This document shows positions 42,286 to 50,838 of a stretch of DNA of 64,000 bases, piece by piece. The stretch is taken from contig NZ_VUOE01000002.1 of assembly GCF_008386635.1 (NCBI RefSeq), forward strand, positions 1,129,848 through 1,193,847, in the 5' to 3' direction. A program made the position numbers and the translations under genes. This stretch comes from Maribacter flavus (lineage in GTDB: Bacteria; Bacteroidota; Bacteroidia; Flavobacteriales; Flavobacteriaceae). Each line of letters opens with the position of its first letter. Positions within the stretch are counted from its first letter, which is position 1. The notes under the pieces were generated by a model, which was not told the DNA's origin, did not search any database, and saw only the letters and a list, made by a program, of their open reading frames with translations.

Positions 42286-43104
42286 ATGAAAAAGAGAAAT
42301 TTACTTACGATACTATTTTTTTCGGCAACCCTTTTGTTTTCTTGTAAGGACAAGAAAGGTAAAGATGTTGATGCTGTACCATCTTACAATTCCAAAGCAA
42401 ACATTCCACCCCAATCTCCATCCCAAGTATTGGACAATTTAAGGGTTGTCCCTATTGAACACGCCACAACGGTACTCGAATGGAACGGTGTCACCATTTA
42501 TGTGGACCCTACCGGAGGGGCGAAAGCTTTTGAAGGTCAAAATGAGCCTGATCTACTATTAATAACCGATATACATGGCGACCATCTCAATGTGGAAACC
42601 TTACAGGAACTGAATACGGACAATGTTGCCATCGTAGTCCCGCAAGCCGTAGCCGACCAACTTCCGGAAGCATTCCATCCACAGTTGAAAATTTTGAATA
42701 ACGGTGAAACTGCAGCGCTGGAAGGTATAAAAATTGAGGCAATCCCCATGTACAACTTGCGAGAAGAGGCCAAGGATTTTCATGTAAAAGGTAGGGGCAA
42801 CGGTTATGTCCTCACCTTGGGGGATGAACGCGTTTATTTTTCCGGGGACACTGAGGACATTCCTGAAATGCGAAACCTTCAAAATATAGATAAGGCCTTT
42901 GTTTGTATGAACCTGCCGTATACGATGACGGTGGAGAATGCCGCCTCGGCCGTTTTGGATTTTAAACCCGCAGAAGTTTACCCTTATCATTACAGGGGCA
43001 GACCAGATGTAAGCGATGTTTCAAAATTCAAGGAACTGGTAAACGCCGGCAATACCAATATTGAAGTGGTCCAATTGGATTGGTACCCAAATGAAGAATA
43101 TTGA
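42286..43104 (+). CDS. UlaG-like MBL-fold lipoprotein
   Basis: A 272-residue protein with a lipoprotein signal (LFFSATLLFSC, lipidated Cys near residue 20) followed by a metallo-beta-lactamase-fold domain of the UlaG/Lactamase_B_2-like group. The metal motif is TDIHGDHLN, so the first histidine of HxHxDH is Asp. YFSGDTED supplies a later metal-binding aspartate and YPYHYRGRPD the last histidine region. This His-to-Asp change is tolerated in related sequences, but metal content here is unclear. It lies in the envelope, outer face of the inner membrane or outer membrane. Substrate unknown. Confidence 0.85.
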   Translation: MKKRNLLTILFFSATLLFSCKDKKGKDVDAVPSYNSKANIPPQSPSQVLDNLRVVPIEHATTVLEWNGVTIYVDPTGGAKAFEGQNEPDLLLITDIHGDHLNVETLQELNTDNVAIVVPQAVADQLPEAFHPQLKILNNGETAALEGIKIEAIPMYNLREEAKDFHVKGRGNGYVLTLGDERVYFSGDTEDIPEMRNLQNIDKAFVCMNLPYTMTVENAASAVLDFKPAEVYPYHYRGRPDVSDVSKFKELVNAGNTNIEVVQLDWYPNEEY

Positions 43105-43120
43105 TAAAATGTAACATCGC

Positions 43121-43140
43121 AGTAAGAAATGAGTCTTACT
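43121..43140. promoter_or_regulatory. Inverted repeat before the M16 pair
   Basis: AGTAAGA (43121-43127), 6-base loop, TCTTACT (43134-43140), in the gap between the UlaG-like gene and the first M16 gene. No T-run follows, so an operator or mRNA hairpin is more likely than a terminator. Confidence 0.35.
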
Positions 43141-43176
43141 AAATGAAAATTGTTTAATCACCTAAAATAAAACTGT

Positions 43177-44583
43177 ATGAAATTAAAATTCGGAATGTTT
43201 CTACTTCCTGTGTTATTTCTTTGCATACTTGGTTGTCAAAATCAAGAAGAAAAGAAGGATGCCGATAGTCAGAAAATGGCACAATTCAAGGTACCCGTAG
43301 AATATTACACCTTGGACAACGGACTCAAGGTAATCCTTTCGCAGGACAAAACCTCGCCAACGGCCATCGTGGCGGTGTACTACAACATCGGGTTTCGGAT
43401 AGAACCGAAGGATAGGACCGGATTCGCCCACCTTTTTGAACACATGATGTTCCAAGGCTCCAAAAATTTGGGGAAAATGGAATTCATAAAACTCGTTCAG
43501 GAAAACGGAGGCGTCCTTAACGGTTCAACCAGATTTGACTTTACCAACTACTTTGAAATTGTCCCTTCCCATAAATTGGAGACCATGCTATGGGCAGAAG
43601 CGGACCGAATGCGAGGTTTGGACATCACCCAGGAAAACCTGACCAACCAACAAGGTGTGGTAAAAAACGAGGTGAAAGTAAACGTTCTAAATCAGCCGTA
43701 TGGCGGATTCCCATGGTTGGATATGCCACAATATGCCAATTCCAATTGGTATAATGCACACAACTTTTATGGGGACCTGGAAGATTTGGACGCCGCCAAT
43801 CTGGAAGATGTATCGAGTTTCTTTAAGACCTATTACGCTCCCAACAATGCGGCACTTTCCGTGGTGGGTGATTTTGAAATGGAAGAGACCAAGGCTTGGA
43901 TTCAAAAATATTTTGGAGATATTCCTGCATCGGATCTACCAGCAAAACCAGATATTTCAGAGCCAAAACAAACGGAGGAAAAAACCTTTGTAAAGGATGA
44001 TCCCTTGGCCAATAAACCGGCCATAGCCCTAGCCTATCATATGCCGGAAAGAAACTCGCCGGAATATTTTGCCATGGGCCTTTTGGACCAAATTTTGGTT
44101 CAGGGAGACAACAGCCTTTTGGCCCAAAAACTGGAAAAGGAAAAAGGGTTTACGTCAAACGTGAGCGGCGGCATCAACTACTTGGGCAATATGTTCAATT
44201 ACCAAGGTCCCATGCTTTGGATGTACGACCTTACCTATGATACGGATACATCGGAAGAAGAAATTTTGATGGCCATTGATGAAGTCATGAACGGACTAAA
44301 GGATTCCATAGACCAACCCACAATAGATCGGGCCATCGTTAAAATCAGGTCACAACTCTATGATGACATTGGCGGAACTTTTGGTTTGGGCCGTGCAGAC
44401 CTACTTGCTTCCTTTGCATTATTTGATGACAACCCTCAAAGGATAAATACCTTGGAGGATTCCTTTAAGGAAATTACCCCAGAAATCGTCAAGAAAACCA
44501 TTGACGAATTTTTGACCAAAACAAATAGAACCGTGCTAAGGGTAAATCCCCTTTTGGCAGATAACGATAAAACACAATCCTAA
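43177..44583 (+). CDS. M16 metallopeptidase, catalytic subunit (lipoprotein)
   Basis: A 468-residue zinc peptidase of the insulinase/pitrilysin family. The signal peptide ends in a lipobox (LCILGC, Cys20). The inverted zinc motif HLFEH (residues 85-89, GFAHLFEHMMFQGS) is intact, with a downstream Glu in VVKNEVKVN. Two M16 repeats are expected. It is the first of a translationally coupled pair: its stop TAA overlaps the start of the next gene (TAATG). Such pairs act as heterodimers, one catalytic and one not. Probable periplasmic or outer-membrane peptide degradation. Confidence 0.93.
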   Translation: MKLKFGMFLLPVLFLCILGCQNQEEKKDADSQKMAQFKVPVEYYTLDNGLKVILSQDKTSPTAIVAVYYNIGFRIEPKDRTGFAHLFEHMMFQGSKNLGKMEFIKLVQENGGVLNGSTRFDFTNYFEIVPSHKLETMLWAEADRMRGLDITQENLTNQQGVVKNEVKVNVLNQPYGGFPWLDMPQYANSNWYNAHNFYGDLEDLDAANLEDVSSFFKTYYAPNNAALSVVGDFEMEETKAWIQKYFGDIPASDLPAKPDISEPKQTEEKTFVKDDPLANKPAIALAYHMPERNSPEYFAMGLLDQILVQGDNSLLAQKLEKEKGFTSNVSGGINYLGNMFNYQGPMLWMYDLTYDTDTSEEEILMAIDEVMNGLKDSIDQPTIDRAIVKIRSQLYDDIGGTFGLGRADLLASFALFDDNPQRINTLEDSFKEITPEIVKKTIDEFLTKTNRTVLRVNPLLADNDKTQS

Positions 44584-45968
44584 TGAAGCGTTCCATTTTA
44601 TTTATTGTTGCATTAACATTCTCTATGGGAGTTTGGGCACAGGAAAAAGAGATGCCCCCAAAAGGAGGCGAACCTAAAAATTTCACCTTACCTAAAAAAG
44701 AAATTGTTTCCTTTGACAACGGACTAGAATTGGTAATGATTCCATACGGATCTATTCCAAAAGCTACGATCCGCTTCAGTATAAAGACTGGGAATATTGA
44801 TGAGAACGAAAACCAGGTCTGGTTGAGCGATCTTTTGGCCGATTTGCTGGAGGAGGGAAGCATCACGAAAACGAGCAAGCAAATTGCCGACGAAATGGCT
44901 GGAATGGGTGGAAACCTGAACATTGGCGTTGGGTTACACACTTCGTCCATAAGCAGTTCCGTACTGTATGAATTCGCCCCGGAAGCGATAAAAGTAATGG
45001 CCGATGTCCTTCGAAACCCTAAATTCCCGGAAAGTGAACTGGACAGGTTAAAGGATAACATGAAACGGGACCTTTCGGTACAATTATCCCGACCCCAGGC
45101 ACAGGCAAACAGGGACTTTTACGCTACAATTTACCCTAACCATCCGTACGGAAGGGTATATCCAACGGATGAATTGATAGATTCCTATACCGTTGCCGAT
45201 ATTAAGTCCTTTTATGACAACCATTTTGGTGCCTTGAGGACTACGGTCTATGTGGCCGGTAATTTTAACGCCGATGAAGTCAAAACAGCGGTGGAAAGTG
45301 CCTTGGGCGATTGGAAAAAAGGTACGGAGGCCCAATACAACGTGGCGGAACCCGTAACCGCCAATGAGATAAAAATCATTGACAGACCCGATGCTCCCCA
45401 ATCTACCATATACTATGGACTTCCCACGGTTGGCCCTTCGGATGCCGATTTTGTGGCATTGGATGTTACCAATTCCATTCTGGGAGGTTCCTTTGCTTCC
45501 AGGATAACAAGCAATATCCGTGAGGACAAGGGATATACGTATTCACCTTATAGTAGTTTGGACACCAATTACAAGAGTGGCGTTTGGTACGAATCCGCGG
45601 ATGTAACTACCGAACACACAGGTGCTTCCTTGGCCGAAATACAAAAAGAAATCAAACGCTTGCAGGATGAACCCCCAACCCAGGAAGAATTGGATGGTAT
45701 CATTAATTATGAGTCCGGTATCTACGTACTTCAGAACTCAACCCCCAATGGTATCATTGGCCAATTGATATTTTTGGATACGCACGATCTTGACGAGTCC
45801 TTTTTGACCAATAAAGTTCAGAACATGCATGCCATTACCCCTGAAAAGGTACAGGAAATGACCCAAAAGTATATCAAGCCGGAAAATATGACCTTGATCG
45901 TCGTGGGAGATAAGGCCAAAATACAGGACCAAGTAATGGAAACGGTTCAAAAACCGTTGAAGCAATAA
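44583..45968 (+). CDS. M16 peptidase-like, non-catalytic subunit
   Basis: A 461-residue exported protein (signal peptide to about residue 19, VWAQ). The M16 fold is present, including ITSNIREDKGYTYSPYSS (substrate-binding Arg/Tyr region near residue 320), but the HxxEH zinc site is replaced by LADLLEEGS, so this subunit cannot bind zinc. It pairs with the preceding catalytic M16 gene (overlapping stop/start TAATG), as in mitochondrial processing peptidase-like dimers. Likely function is shaping the substrate chamber. Followed by a 33-base perfect palindrome. Confidence 0.92.
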   Translation: MKRSILFIVALTFSMGVWAQEKEMPPKGGEPKNFTLPKKEIVSFDNGLELVMIPYGSIPKATIRFSIKTGNIDENENQVWLSDLLADLLEEGSITKTSKQIADEMAGMGGNLNIGVGLHTSSISSSVLYEFAPEAIKVMADVLRNPKFPESELDRLKDNMKRDLSVQLSRPQAQANRDFYATIYPNHPYGRVYPTDELIDSYTVADIKSFYDNHFGALRTTVYVAGNFNADEVKTAVESALGDWKKGTEAQYNVAEPVTANEIKIIDRPDAPQSTIYYGLPTVGPSDADFVALDVTNSILGGSFASRITSNIREDKGYTYSPYSSLDTNYKSGVWYESADVTTEHTGASLAEIQKEIKRLQDEPPTQEELDGIINYESGIYVLQNSTPNGIIGQLIFLDTHDLDESFLTNKVQNMHAITPEKVQEMTQKYIKPENMTLIVVGDKAKIQDQVMETVQKPLKQ

Positions 45969-45974
45969 CAAAAT

Positions 45975-46007
45975 AGACCTGTCAGGTTTTGAAAACCTGA
46001 CAGGTCT
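45975..46007. terminator. 33-base perfect palindrome, terminator/dispersed-repeat type
   Basis: AGACCTGTCAGGTTTT (45975-45990), G, AAAACCTGACAGGTCT (45992-46007): a 16-bp stem. It lies between the M16 pair and convergent ettA. From memory, GACCTGTCAGGTTTT-type palindromes recur in many Flavobacteriaceae genomes, so it may be both a terminator and a mobile repeat family member. Confidence 0.6.
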
Positions 46008-46031
46008 TAAATAGGTACCTCGATGAGGGTT

Positions 46032-47723
46032 CTACCGAATCAATTTTTTATACTTAATTCGCTTCGGCATTAAATCACCACCAAGTCGTTTCTTCTTATT
46101 TTCCTCATAGTCTGAGAAGGAACCTTCAAAGAAATAAACTTGTGAGTTCCCTTCAAAGGCCAGGATGTGGGTACAGATACGGTCTAGGAACCACCTATCG
46201 TGGGATATCACCACGGCACAACCTGCAAAGTTCTCCAAACCTTCTTCCAAGGCCCTTAAGGTATTTACATCCAAATCGTTCGTAGGTTCATCCAACAACA
46301 GCACGTTTCCTTCCTCTTTGAGGGTCATCGCCAAATGGAGTCGGTTTCGTTCCCCACCGGACAACATATTTACTTTTTTGTTCTGTTCGCTTCCGGAAAA
46401 GTTGAACCGACTTAAATAGGCCCTAGAATTTACCTGTCTTCCCCCCATCATGATCAATTCCTGCTCGTCACTGAAATTTTGCCAGATGGTTTTTTCTGGG
46501 TCAATATTGGAATGACTTTGGTCCACGTAGGCAATCTTTGCAGTATCGCCAACCACAAATTCACCTTTATCAGGGGTTTCCTCACCCATGATCATCCTAA
46601 AAATGGTTGTCTTACCTGCTCCGTTGGGACCTATGATTCCCACAATTCCGGCTTGCGGTAACTTAAAGTTTAGATCTTCATATAATAGTTTGTCGCCATA
46701 TGCCTTGCTAACACCTTTCGCTTCAATCACATTCGTTCCCAAGCGAGGGCCATTGGGAATATAGATTTCTAGTTTCTCGTCCAGTTGTTTTTGGTCCTGG
46801 CTCATCAACTTATCGTAATTATTGAGTCGGGCCTTCTGTTTGGTCTGTCTGCCCTTAACACCTTGCCGTACCCATTCCAACTCTCGCTCCAGGGTCTTCT
46901 GGCGTTTGGAGGCCGTTTTGCTTTCTTGGGCCAAGCGTTTTGATTTTTGATCCAACCAAGAGGAATAGTTTCCTTTCCAAGGGATACCTTCCCCCCTATC
47001 CAATTCCAAGATCCAACCGGCCACATTGTCCAAGAAATATCGGTCGTGGGTCACGGCAATGACCGTACCCTTGTATTGGGCCAAATGATGTTCCAACCAG
47101 TGTACGGATTCTGCATCCAAATGGTTGGTAGGCTCATCCAACAAAAGAATTTCGGGTTCCTGAAGCAGCAATCGGCACAGCGCTACCCTTCTTCTTTCCC
47201 CTCCTGACAATACTCCTATTTTCTTATCGCCCTCAGGGGTTCTGAGTGCATCCATGGCAATCTCCAGCTTGGTGTCCAATTCCCAAGCGTTGGAAGCATC
47301 TATCTTATCCTGAAGTGCGGCCTGCTTGTCCATCAACTTCTGCATTTTATCAGCGTCCTCATATACCTCTGGAAGGCCGAACATGTCGTTGATTTTATTA
47401 TATTCATCCAGAATAGCCACCGTTTCCGCTACACCTTCCTTTACCACTTCCAAGACGGTTTTGTTATCGTCCAATTCAGGTTCCTGTTCCAAATAACCCA
47501 CATTGTAACCTGGGGAAAAGACCACATCCCCCTGAAAATTCTTGTCCTTACCGGCGATAATTTTGAGCAACGTGGATTTTCCGGAACCATTGAGTCCCAA
47601 AATCCCGATTTTGGCACCGTAAAAGAAACTCAAGTAAATATCCTTTAAAACAGGAGTATTGGCCGTTTTGAACGTTTTGGTCACACCGGACATTGAGAAA
47701 ATGACCTTCTTATCGTCAGACAT
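46032..47723 (-). CDS. ettA: Energy-dependent translational throttle protein EttA (ABC-F)
   Basis: A 563-residue soluble ABC-F ATPase that binds the ribosomal E site and couples translation to ATP/ADP ratio. Two ABC domains: Walker A GLNGSGKSTL and GPNGAGKTTI, signatures LSGGERRRV and LSGGERNRL, with Walker B LLLDEPTNHLD and LLLDEPTNDLD. The inter-domain linker contains the P-site tRNA interaction motif region. No transmembrane segment. Monocistronic; a heptanucleotide tandem repeat lies 37 bases upstream of its start. Confidence 0.95.
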   Translation of the reverse strand: MSDDKKVIFSMSGVTKTFKTANTPVLKDIYLSFFYGAKIGILGLNGSGKSTLLKIIAGKDKNFQGDVVFSPGYNVGYLEQEPELDDNKTVLEVVKEGVAETVAILDEYNKINDMFGLPEVYEDADKMQKLMDKQAALQDKIDASNAWELDTKLEIAMDALRTPEGDKKIGVLSGGERRRVALCRLLLQEPEILLLDEPTNHLDAESVHWLEHHLAQYKGTVIAVTHDRYFLDNVAGWILELDRGEGIPWKGNYSSWLDQKSKRLAQESKTASKRQKTLERELEWVRQGVKGRQTKQKARLNNYDKLMSQDQKQLDEKLEIYIPNGPRLGTNVIEAKGVSKAYGDKLLYEDLNFKLPQAGIVGIIGPNGAGKTTIFRMIMGEETPDKGEFVVGDTAKIAYVDQSHSNIDPEKTIWQNFSDEQELIMMGGRQVNSRAYLSRFNFSGSEQNKKVNMLSGGERNRLHLAMTLKEEGNVLLLDEPTNDLDVNTLRALEEGLENFAGCAVVISHDRWFLDRICTHILAFEGNSQVYFFEGSFSDYEENKKKRLGGDLMPKRIKYKKLIR

Positions 47724-47760
47724 AAAAATCTATAAGTTAGTTGTTAGTGAATAGTAAGTC

Positions 47761-47812
47761 GTTGTTGGTTGTTGGTTGTTGGTTGTTGGTTGTTGGTTGT
47801 TGGTTGTTGGTT
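47761..47812. repeat. Heptanucleotide tandem repeat (GTTGTTG)7
   Basis: Seven perfect copies of GTTGTTG (47761-47809) plus GTT. The tract sits upstream of ettA (start 47723) and between it and the 47897-48079 membrane gene. A unit of seven, not a multiple of three, in non-coding DNA changes promoter or leader spacing if it slips. Confidence 0.9.
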
Positions 47813-47896
47813 AAAGAAAAAACAGTTACATACATTAGCTTTTTGCTTTTTTCAAAAAAAATAAAACTCAGAACTCTTAACTTTTCACTTGTAAAC

Positions 47897-48079
47897 CTAA
47901 ACCCTTCCTTTTAGGGCATTAAAAACCCAGGCAATGGCAAAAAATCCTATGCCGACCGAAGCAAAGCCCCATCCTGCAACTTCATTATATCGAAAAGCTC
48001 CAAGAGCTATTAAAATCAACCCGACCAAAATCATGATAAAAGTGGCCCATGCCAACACAGTGTTCTTGTTCATTCCCAT
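47897..48079 (-). CDS. CAL67264-type small membrane protein
   Basis: A 60-residue protein (58 from the second ATG at 48073) with two transmembrane helices separated by a short polar loop (RYNEVAGWGF). The pattern MNKNTVLAWATFIMILVGL and WGFASVGIGFFAIAW matches, from memory, the CAL67264 family of Flavobacteriaceae membrane proteins. No function is known. It is 72 bases downstream of the Gfo/Idh gene on the same strand. Confidence 0.8.
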   Translation of the reverse strand: MGMNKNTVLAWATFIMILVGLILIALGAFRYNEVAGWGFASVGIGFFAIAWVFNALKGRV

Positions 48080-48151
48080 CTTTCCTTAAGTTTTAAGCGA
48101 ACATCAAATATCGTAATTTTTAATATGCCTTTCCAATTTTAAATCTGATTA

Positions 48152-49126
48152 TTATAATTCAAAAGGAAATTTAATGTCTGTTTTCTGTCGTATGGTATCC
48201 ATCAAATAAATCAGGTCCAAACTATTTTGATGGCTCCATAAATCGCTTTCCAACTTGCCGGCTTGTAAACACTTATGTACTTCTTCGATTTCATGTGCAT
48301 ATCCCTTCCCTATTTTAGGTAATTCCAAGGTCTTTGTTTCCCCATCCTTGACCAACGTGTAACTGGTAGCTTCGTGCCACCTTGGATTGATAAAAACCGA
48401 CCCTTTGTTTCCTGAAATTTCACTTTTCATTTCTGAGTCGGAAGTTAGTCCGCTATATAACATAGCGTGTGCATTGTGATAGTCGAAAATCATACTACAT
48501 TGTTTTTCTACACCCGTTTCATGAAAATGAACTTTCGCCAAGATATCGGCAGGCATTCCAAGCATTAAATATGCTAAAAAAATTGGGTATATGCCTATAT
48601 CCAATAAAGAACCGCCGGCCAATTCAGGATTGAGCAATCGTCCCTTTTCATCGCGATCTAAGGCATAAAATGCAAAATCTGAATATAGGTATCCAACATC
48701 CCCTATCTCACCTGAGTCAACAAGTTCCTTAACGGCATTTATAGTGGGGTTGAATCGGGACCAAAGGGCCTCCATTAAGAATACCTTGTTCTTTTTGGCA
48801 GCTTCTATCATTCGCTCTACTTCTGACTTGTTAACACCCATAGGCTTTTCACAAAGTACATGTTTACCTGCCTCCATTGCACTGATGGCCACCTCGGCAT
48901 GATACGTATGCGGCGTAGCGATATATATAACGTCAACCGTATCACTTTCAAAAAGAGCATCATAACTCCCAAATACATGGGGAGCCCCATATTCGTCAGC
49001 AAATTTCTTAGCCCTTTCAAGACTTCTAGAACCTACAGCTGTAAGTTTACCTCCGGAAACCAAGGCTAAATCCTTTGAAAACGAATGTGCTATTTTACCG
49101 GCACCTACAATACCCCATCTTACCAT
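48152..49126 (-). CDS. Gfo/Idh/MocA family oxidoreductase
   Basis: A 324-residue NAD(P)-dependent oxidoreductase. The N-terminal Rossmann fold starts MVRWGIVGAGKIAHSF, and the family motif EKPMGVNKSE lies near residue 95, with a C-terminal substrate domain containing GGSLLDIGIYPI. The family oxidises sugars, inositol or dihydrodiols; the substrate is not determinable. A -7 box precedes it. It is divergent from the acyl-CoA carboxylase gene, with a 58-base gap. Confidence 0.92.
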   Translation of the reverse strand: MVRWGIVGAGKIAHSFSKDLALVSGGKLTAVGSRSLERAKKFADEYGAPHVFGSYDALFESDTVDVIYIATPHTYHAEVAISAMEAGKHVLCEKPMGVNKSEVERMIEAAKKNKVFLMEALWSRFNPTINAVKELVDSGEIGDVGYLYSDFAFYALDRDEKGRLLNPELAGGSLLDIGIYPIFLAYLMLGMPADILAKVHFHETGVEKQCSMIFDYHNAHAMLYSGLTSDSEMKSEISGNKGSVFINPRWHEATSYTLVKDGETKTLELPKIGKGYAHEIEEVHKCLQAGKLESDLWSHQNSLDLIYLMDTIRQKTDIKFPFEL

Positions 49127-49153
49127 ACTTTTATAGTTTGTTTACAATTTACC

Positions 49154-49161
49154 CAAATTTA
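49154..49161 (-). promoter_or_regulatory. Candidate -7 box for the Gfo/Idh gene
   Basis: The minus strand reads TAAATTTG, matching TAnnTTTG, 27 bases before the ATG at 49126. No -33 element at the usual distance. Confidence 0.45.
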
Positions 49162-49184
49162 ACTCCTTATCTTTAGCCTAAGAA

Positions 49185-50828
49185 ATGAAAACGGACAGAA
49201 TGGACCTTAAATTCAATCAAAACGAGGATAAAAATAAACTCCTATTATCCGAATTACGGAAAAAGCTTGCCCAGGTTCAACTTGGCGGCGGAAAGGCGAA
49301 AATTGCAAAACAACACGAACAGGGAAAATTAACCGCTCGAGAGCGAATTGCCTATTTATTAGATCCAAAATCCGAACAGATTGAAATTGGGGCATTTGCC
49401 GGGGAAGGCATGTACGAGGAACATGGAGGATGCCCGTCAGGCGGGGTCATAGTCACCATCGGATATATAAAGAAGATACTATGCATCGTGGTCGCCAATG
49501 ATGCAACGGTAAAGGCCGGAGCATGGTTTCCCATTACTGCCAAGAAAAACCTTCGGGCTCAGGAAATAGCCATAGAGAATAAACTTCCTATTATTTATTT
49601 AGTAGATAGCGCAGGGGTTTATTTGCCCATGCAGGATGAAATTTTTCCCGATAAAGAACATTTTGGGCGCATCTTCCGGAACAATGCTATCATGAGCAGC
49701 ATGGGTATTACCCAGATATCGGCCGTTATGGGCAGCTGTGTGGCCGGTGGCGCGTATTTGCCCATCATGAGCGATGAAGCCTTAATTGTTGACAAAACAG
49801 GAAGTATTTTTCTAGCCGGTAGCTACTTGGTAAAGGCGGCCATTGGGGAAAGTATCGATAACGAAACCCTTGGGGGTGCCACGACACATTGCGAAATTAG
49901 TGGGGTTACCGATTACAAATCCAAGGACGATAAGGATGCCTTGGATACCATCAGGAACATCATGGACAAAATTGGGGAATTTCCCGTTGCCGGATTCAAT
50001 CGGTCCAAACCCATAAAACCACAAGAGAATCCGGAAGATATCTATGGAATCCTGCCTGGTTCCCGTGCCGAGCAATATGATATGATGGAAATCATCAAGC
50101 GTTTGGTGGACGATTCTCAATTTGAACCTTACAAGGATGGCTACGGACAGACCATTATTACAGGCTATGCCAGAATCGACGGGTGGGCCGTGGGCATCGT
50201 TGCCAACCAACGCAAGGTGGTGAAAAACGGAAAGGGTGAAATGCAGTTTGGGGGCGTCATCTATTCCGATTCTGCAGATAAAGCCACCCGATTTATCGCC
50301 AATTGCAACCAGAAAAAAATACCCTTGGTGTTTCTACAGGATGTTACCGGATTTATGGTGGGCAGCAAGAGTGAGCACGGAGGCATTATAAAGGACGGGG
50401 CAAAAATGGTGAATGCGGTGAGCAATTCGGTGGTGCCAAAATTTACGGTCGTTATTGGAAACAGCTACGGTGCCGGTAATTATGCCATGTGCGGAAAAGC
50501 TTACGACCCCAGATTGATCGTAGCCTGGCCCAGTGCGGAATTGGCGGTAATGAGCGGTAATTCGGCAGCAAAGGTATTACTGCAAATTGAAACGGCCTCC
50601 TTAAAAAAGAAAGGCGAAACAATCACCGAGAAAAAGGAGAAAGCCCTATTCGACAAAATAAAGAAGCGCTATGATGATCAGGTGTCACCGTATTACGCTG
50701 CTTCACGTCTCTGGACCGATGCGGTCATCGATCCATTGGAAACGCGAAAATGGATTTCCATGGGAATTGAGGCCGCCAATCATGCGCCTATTGAAAAACC
50801 GTTTAATATGGGGGTGTTGCAGGTTTAG
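49185..50828 (+). CDS. Acyl-CoA carboxylase carboxyltransferase beta subunit
   Basis: A 547-residue biotin-dependent carboxyltransferase of the methylcrotonoyl/propionyl-CoA carboxylase beta type, which transfers carboxyl from biotin to an acyl-CoA. Visible crotonase-like motifs include LTARERIAYLLD near the N-terminus, GGCPSGGVIVTIGYI, VDSAGVYLPMQDEIFPD and GAGNYAMCGKAYDPR. Start chosen at 49185; Met6 (49200) is also possible. No biotin carboxylase (alpha) gene is adjacent, so the acceptor cannot be read from context. It may be the MCC-type subunit of leucine or isoprenoid catabolism. Monocistronic. Confidence 0.9.
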   Translation: MKTDRMDLKFNQNEDKNKLLLSELRKKLAQVQLGGGKAKIAKQHEQGKLTARERIAYLLDPKSEQIEIGAFAGEGMYEEHGGCPSGGVIVTIGYIKKILCIVVANDATVKAGAWFPITAKKNLRAQEIAIENKLPIIYLVDSAGVYLPMQDEIFPDKEHFGRIFRNNAIMSSMGITQISAVMGSCVAGGAYLPIMSDEALIVDKTGSIFLAGSYLVKAAIGESIDNETLGGATTHCEISGVTDYKSKDDKDALDTIRNIMDKIGEFPVAGFNRSKPIKPQENPEDIYGILPGSRAEQYDMMEIIKRLVDDSQFEPYKDGYGQTIITGYARIDGWAVGIVANQRKVVKNGKGEMQFGGVIYSDSADKATRFIANCNQKKIPLVFLQDVTGFMVGSKSEHGGIIKDGAKMVNAVSNSVVPKFTVVIGNSYGAGNYAMCGKAYDPRLIVAWPSAELAVMSGNSAAKVLLQIETASLKKKGETITEKKEKALFDKIKKRYDDQVSPYYAASRLWTDAVIDPLETRKWISMGIEAANHAPIEKPFNMGVLQV

Positions 50829-50838
50829 TAGTAAAGCT

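Noticed and set aside
43121-43140. Terminator before the M16 pair
   Set aside because: The hairpin has no T-run on either side.
47761-47812. CRISPR-like array
   Set aside because: The repeat units are contiguous with no spacers.
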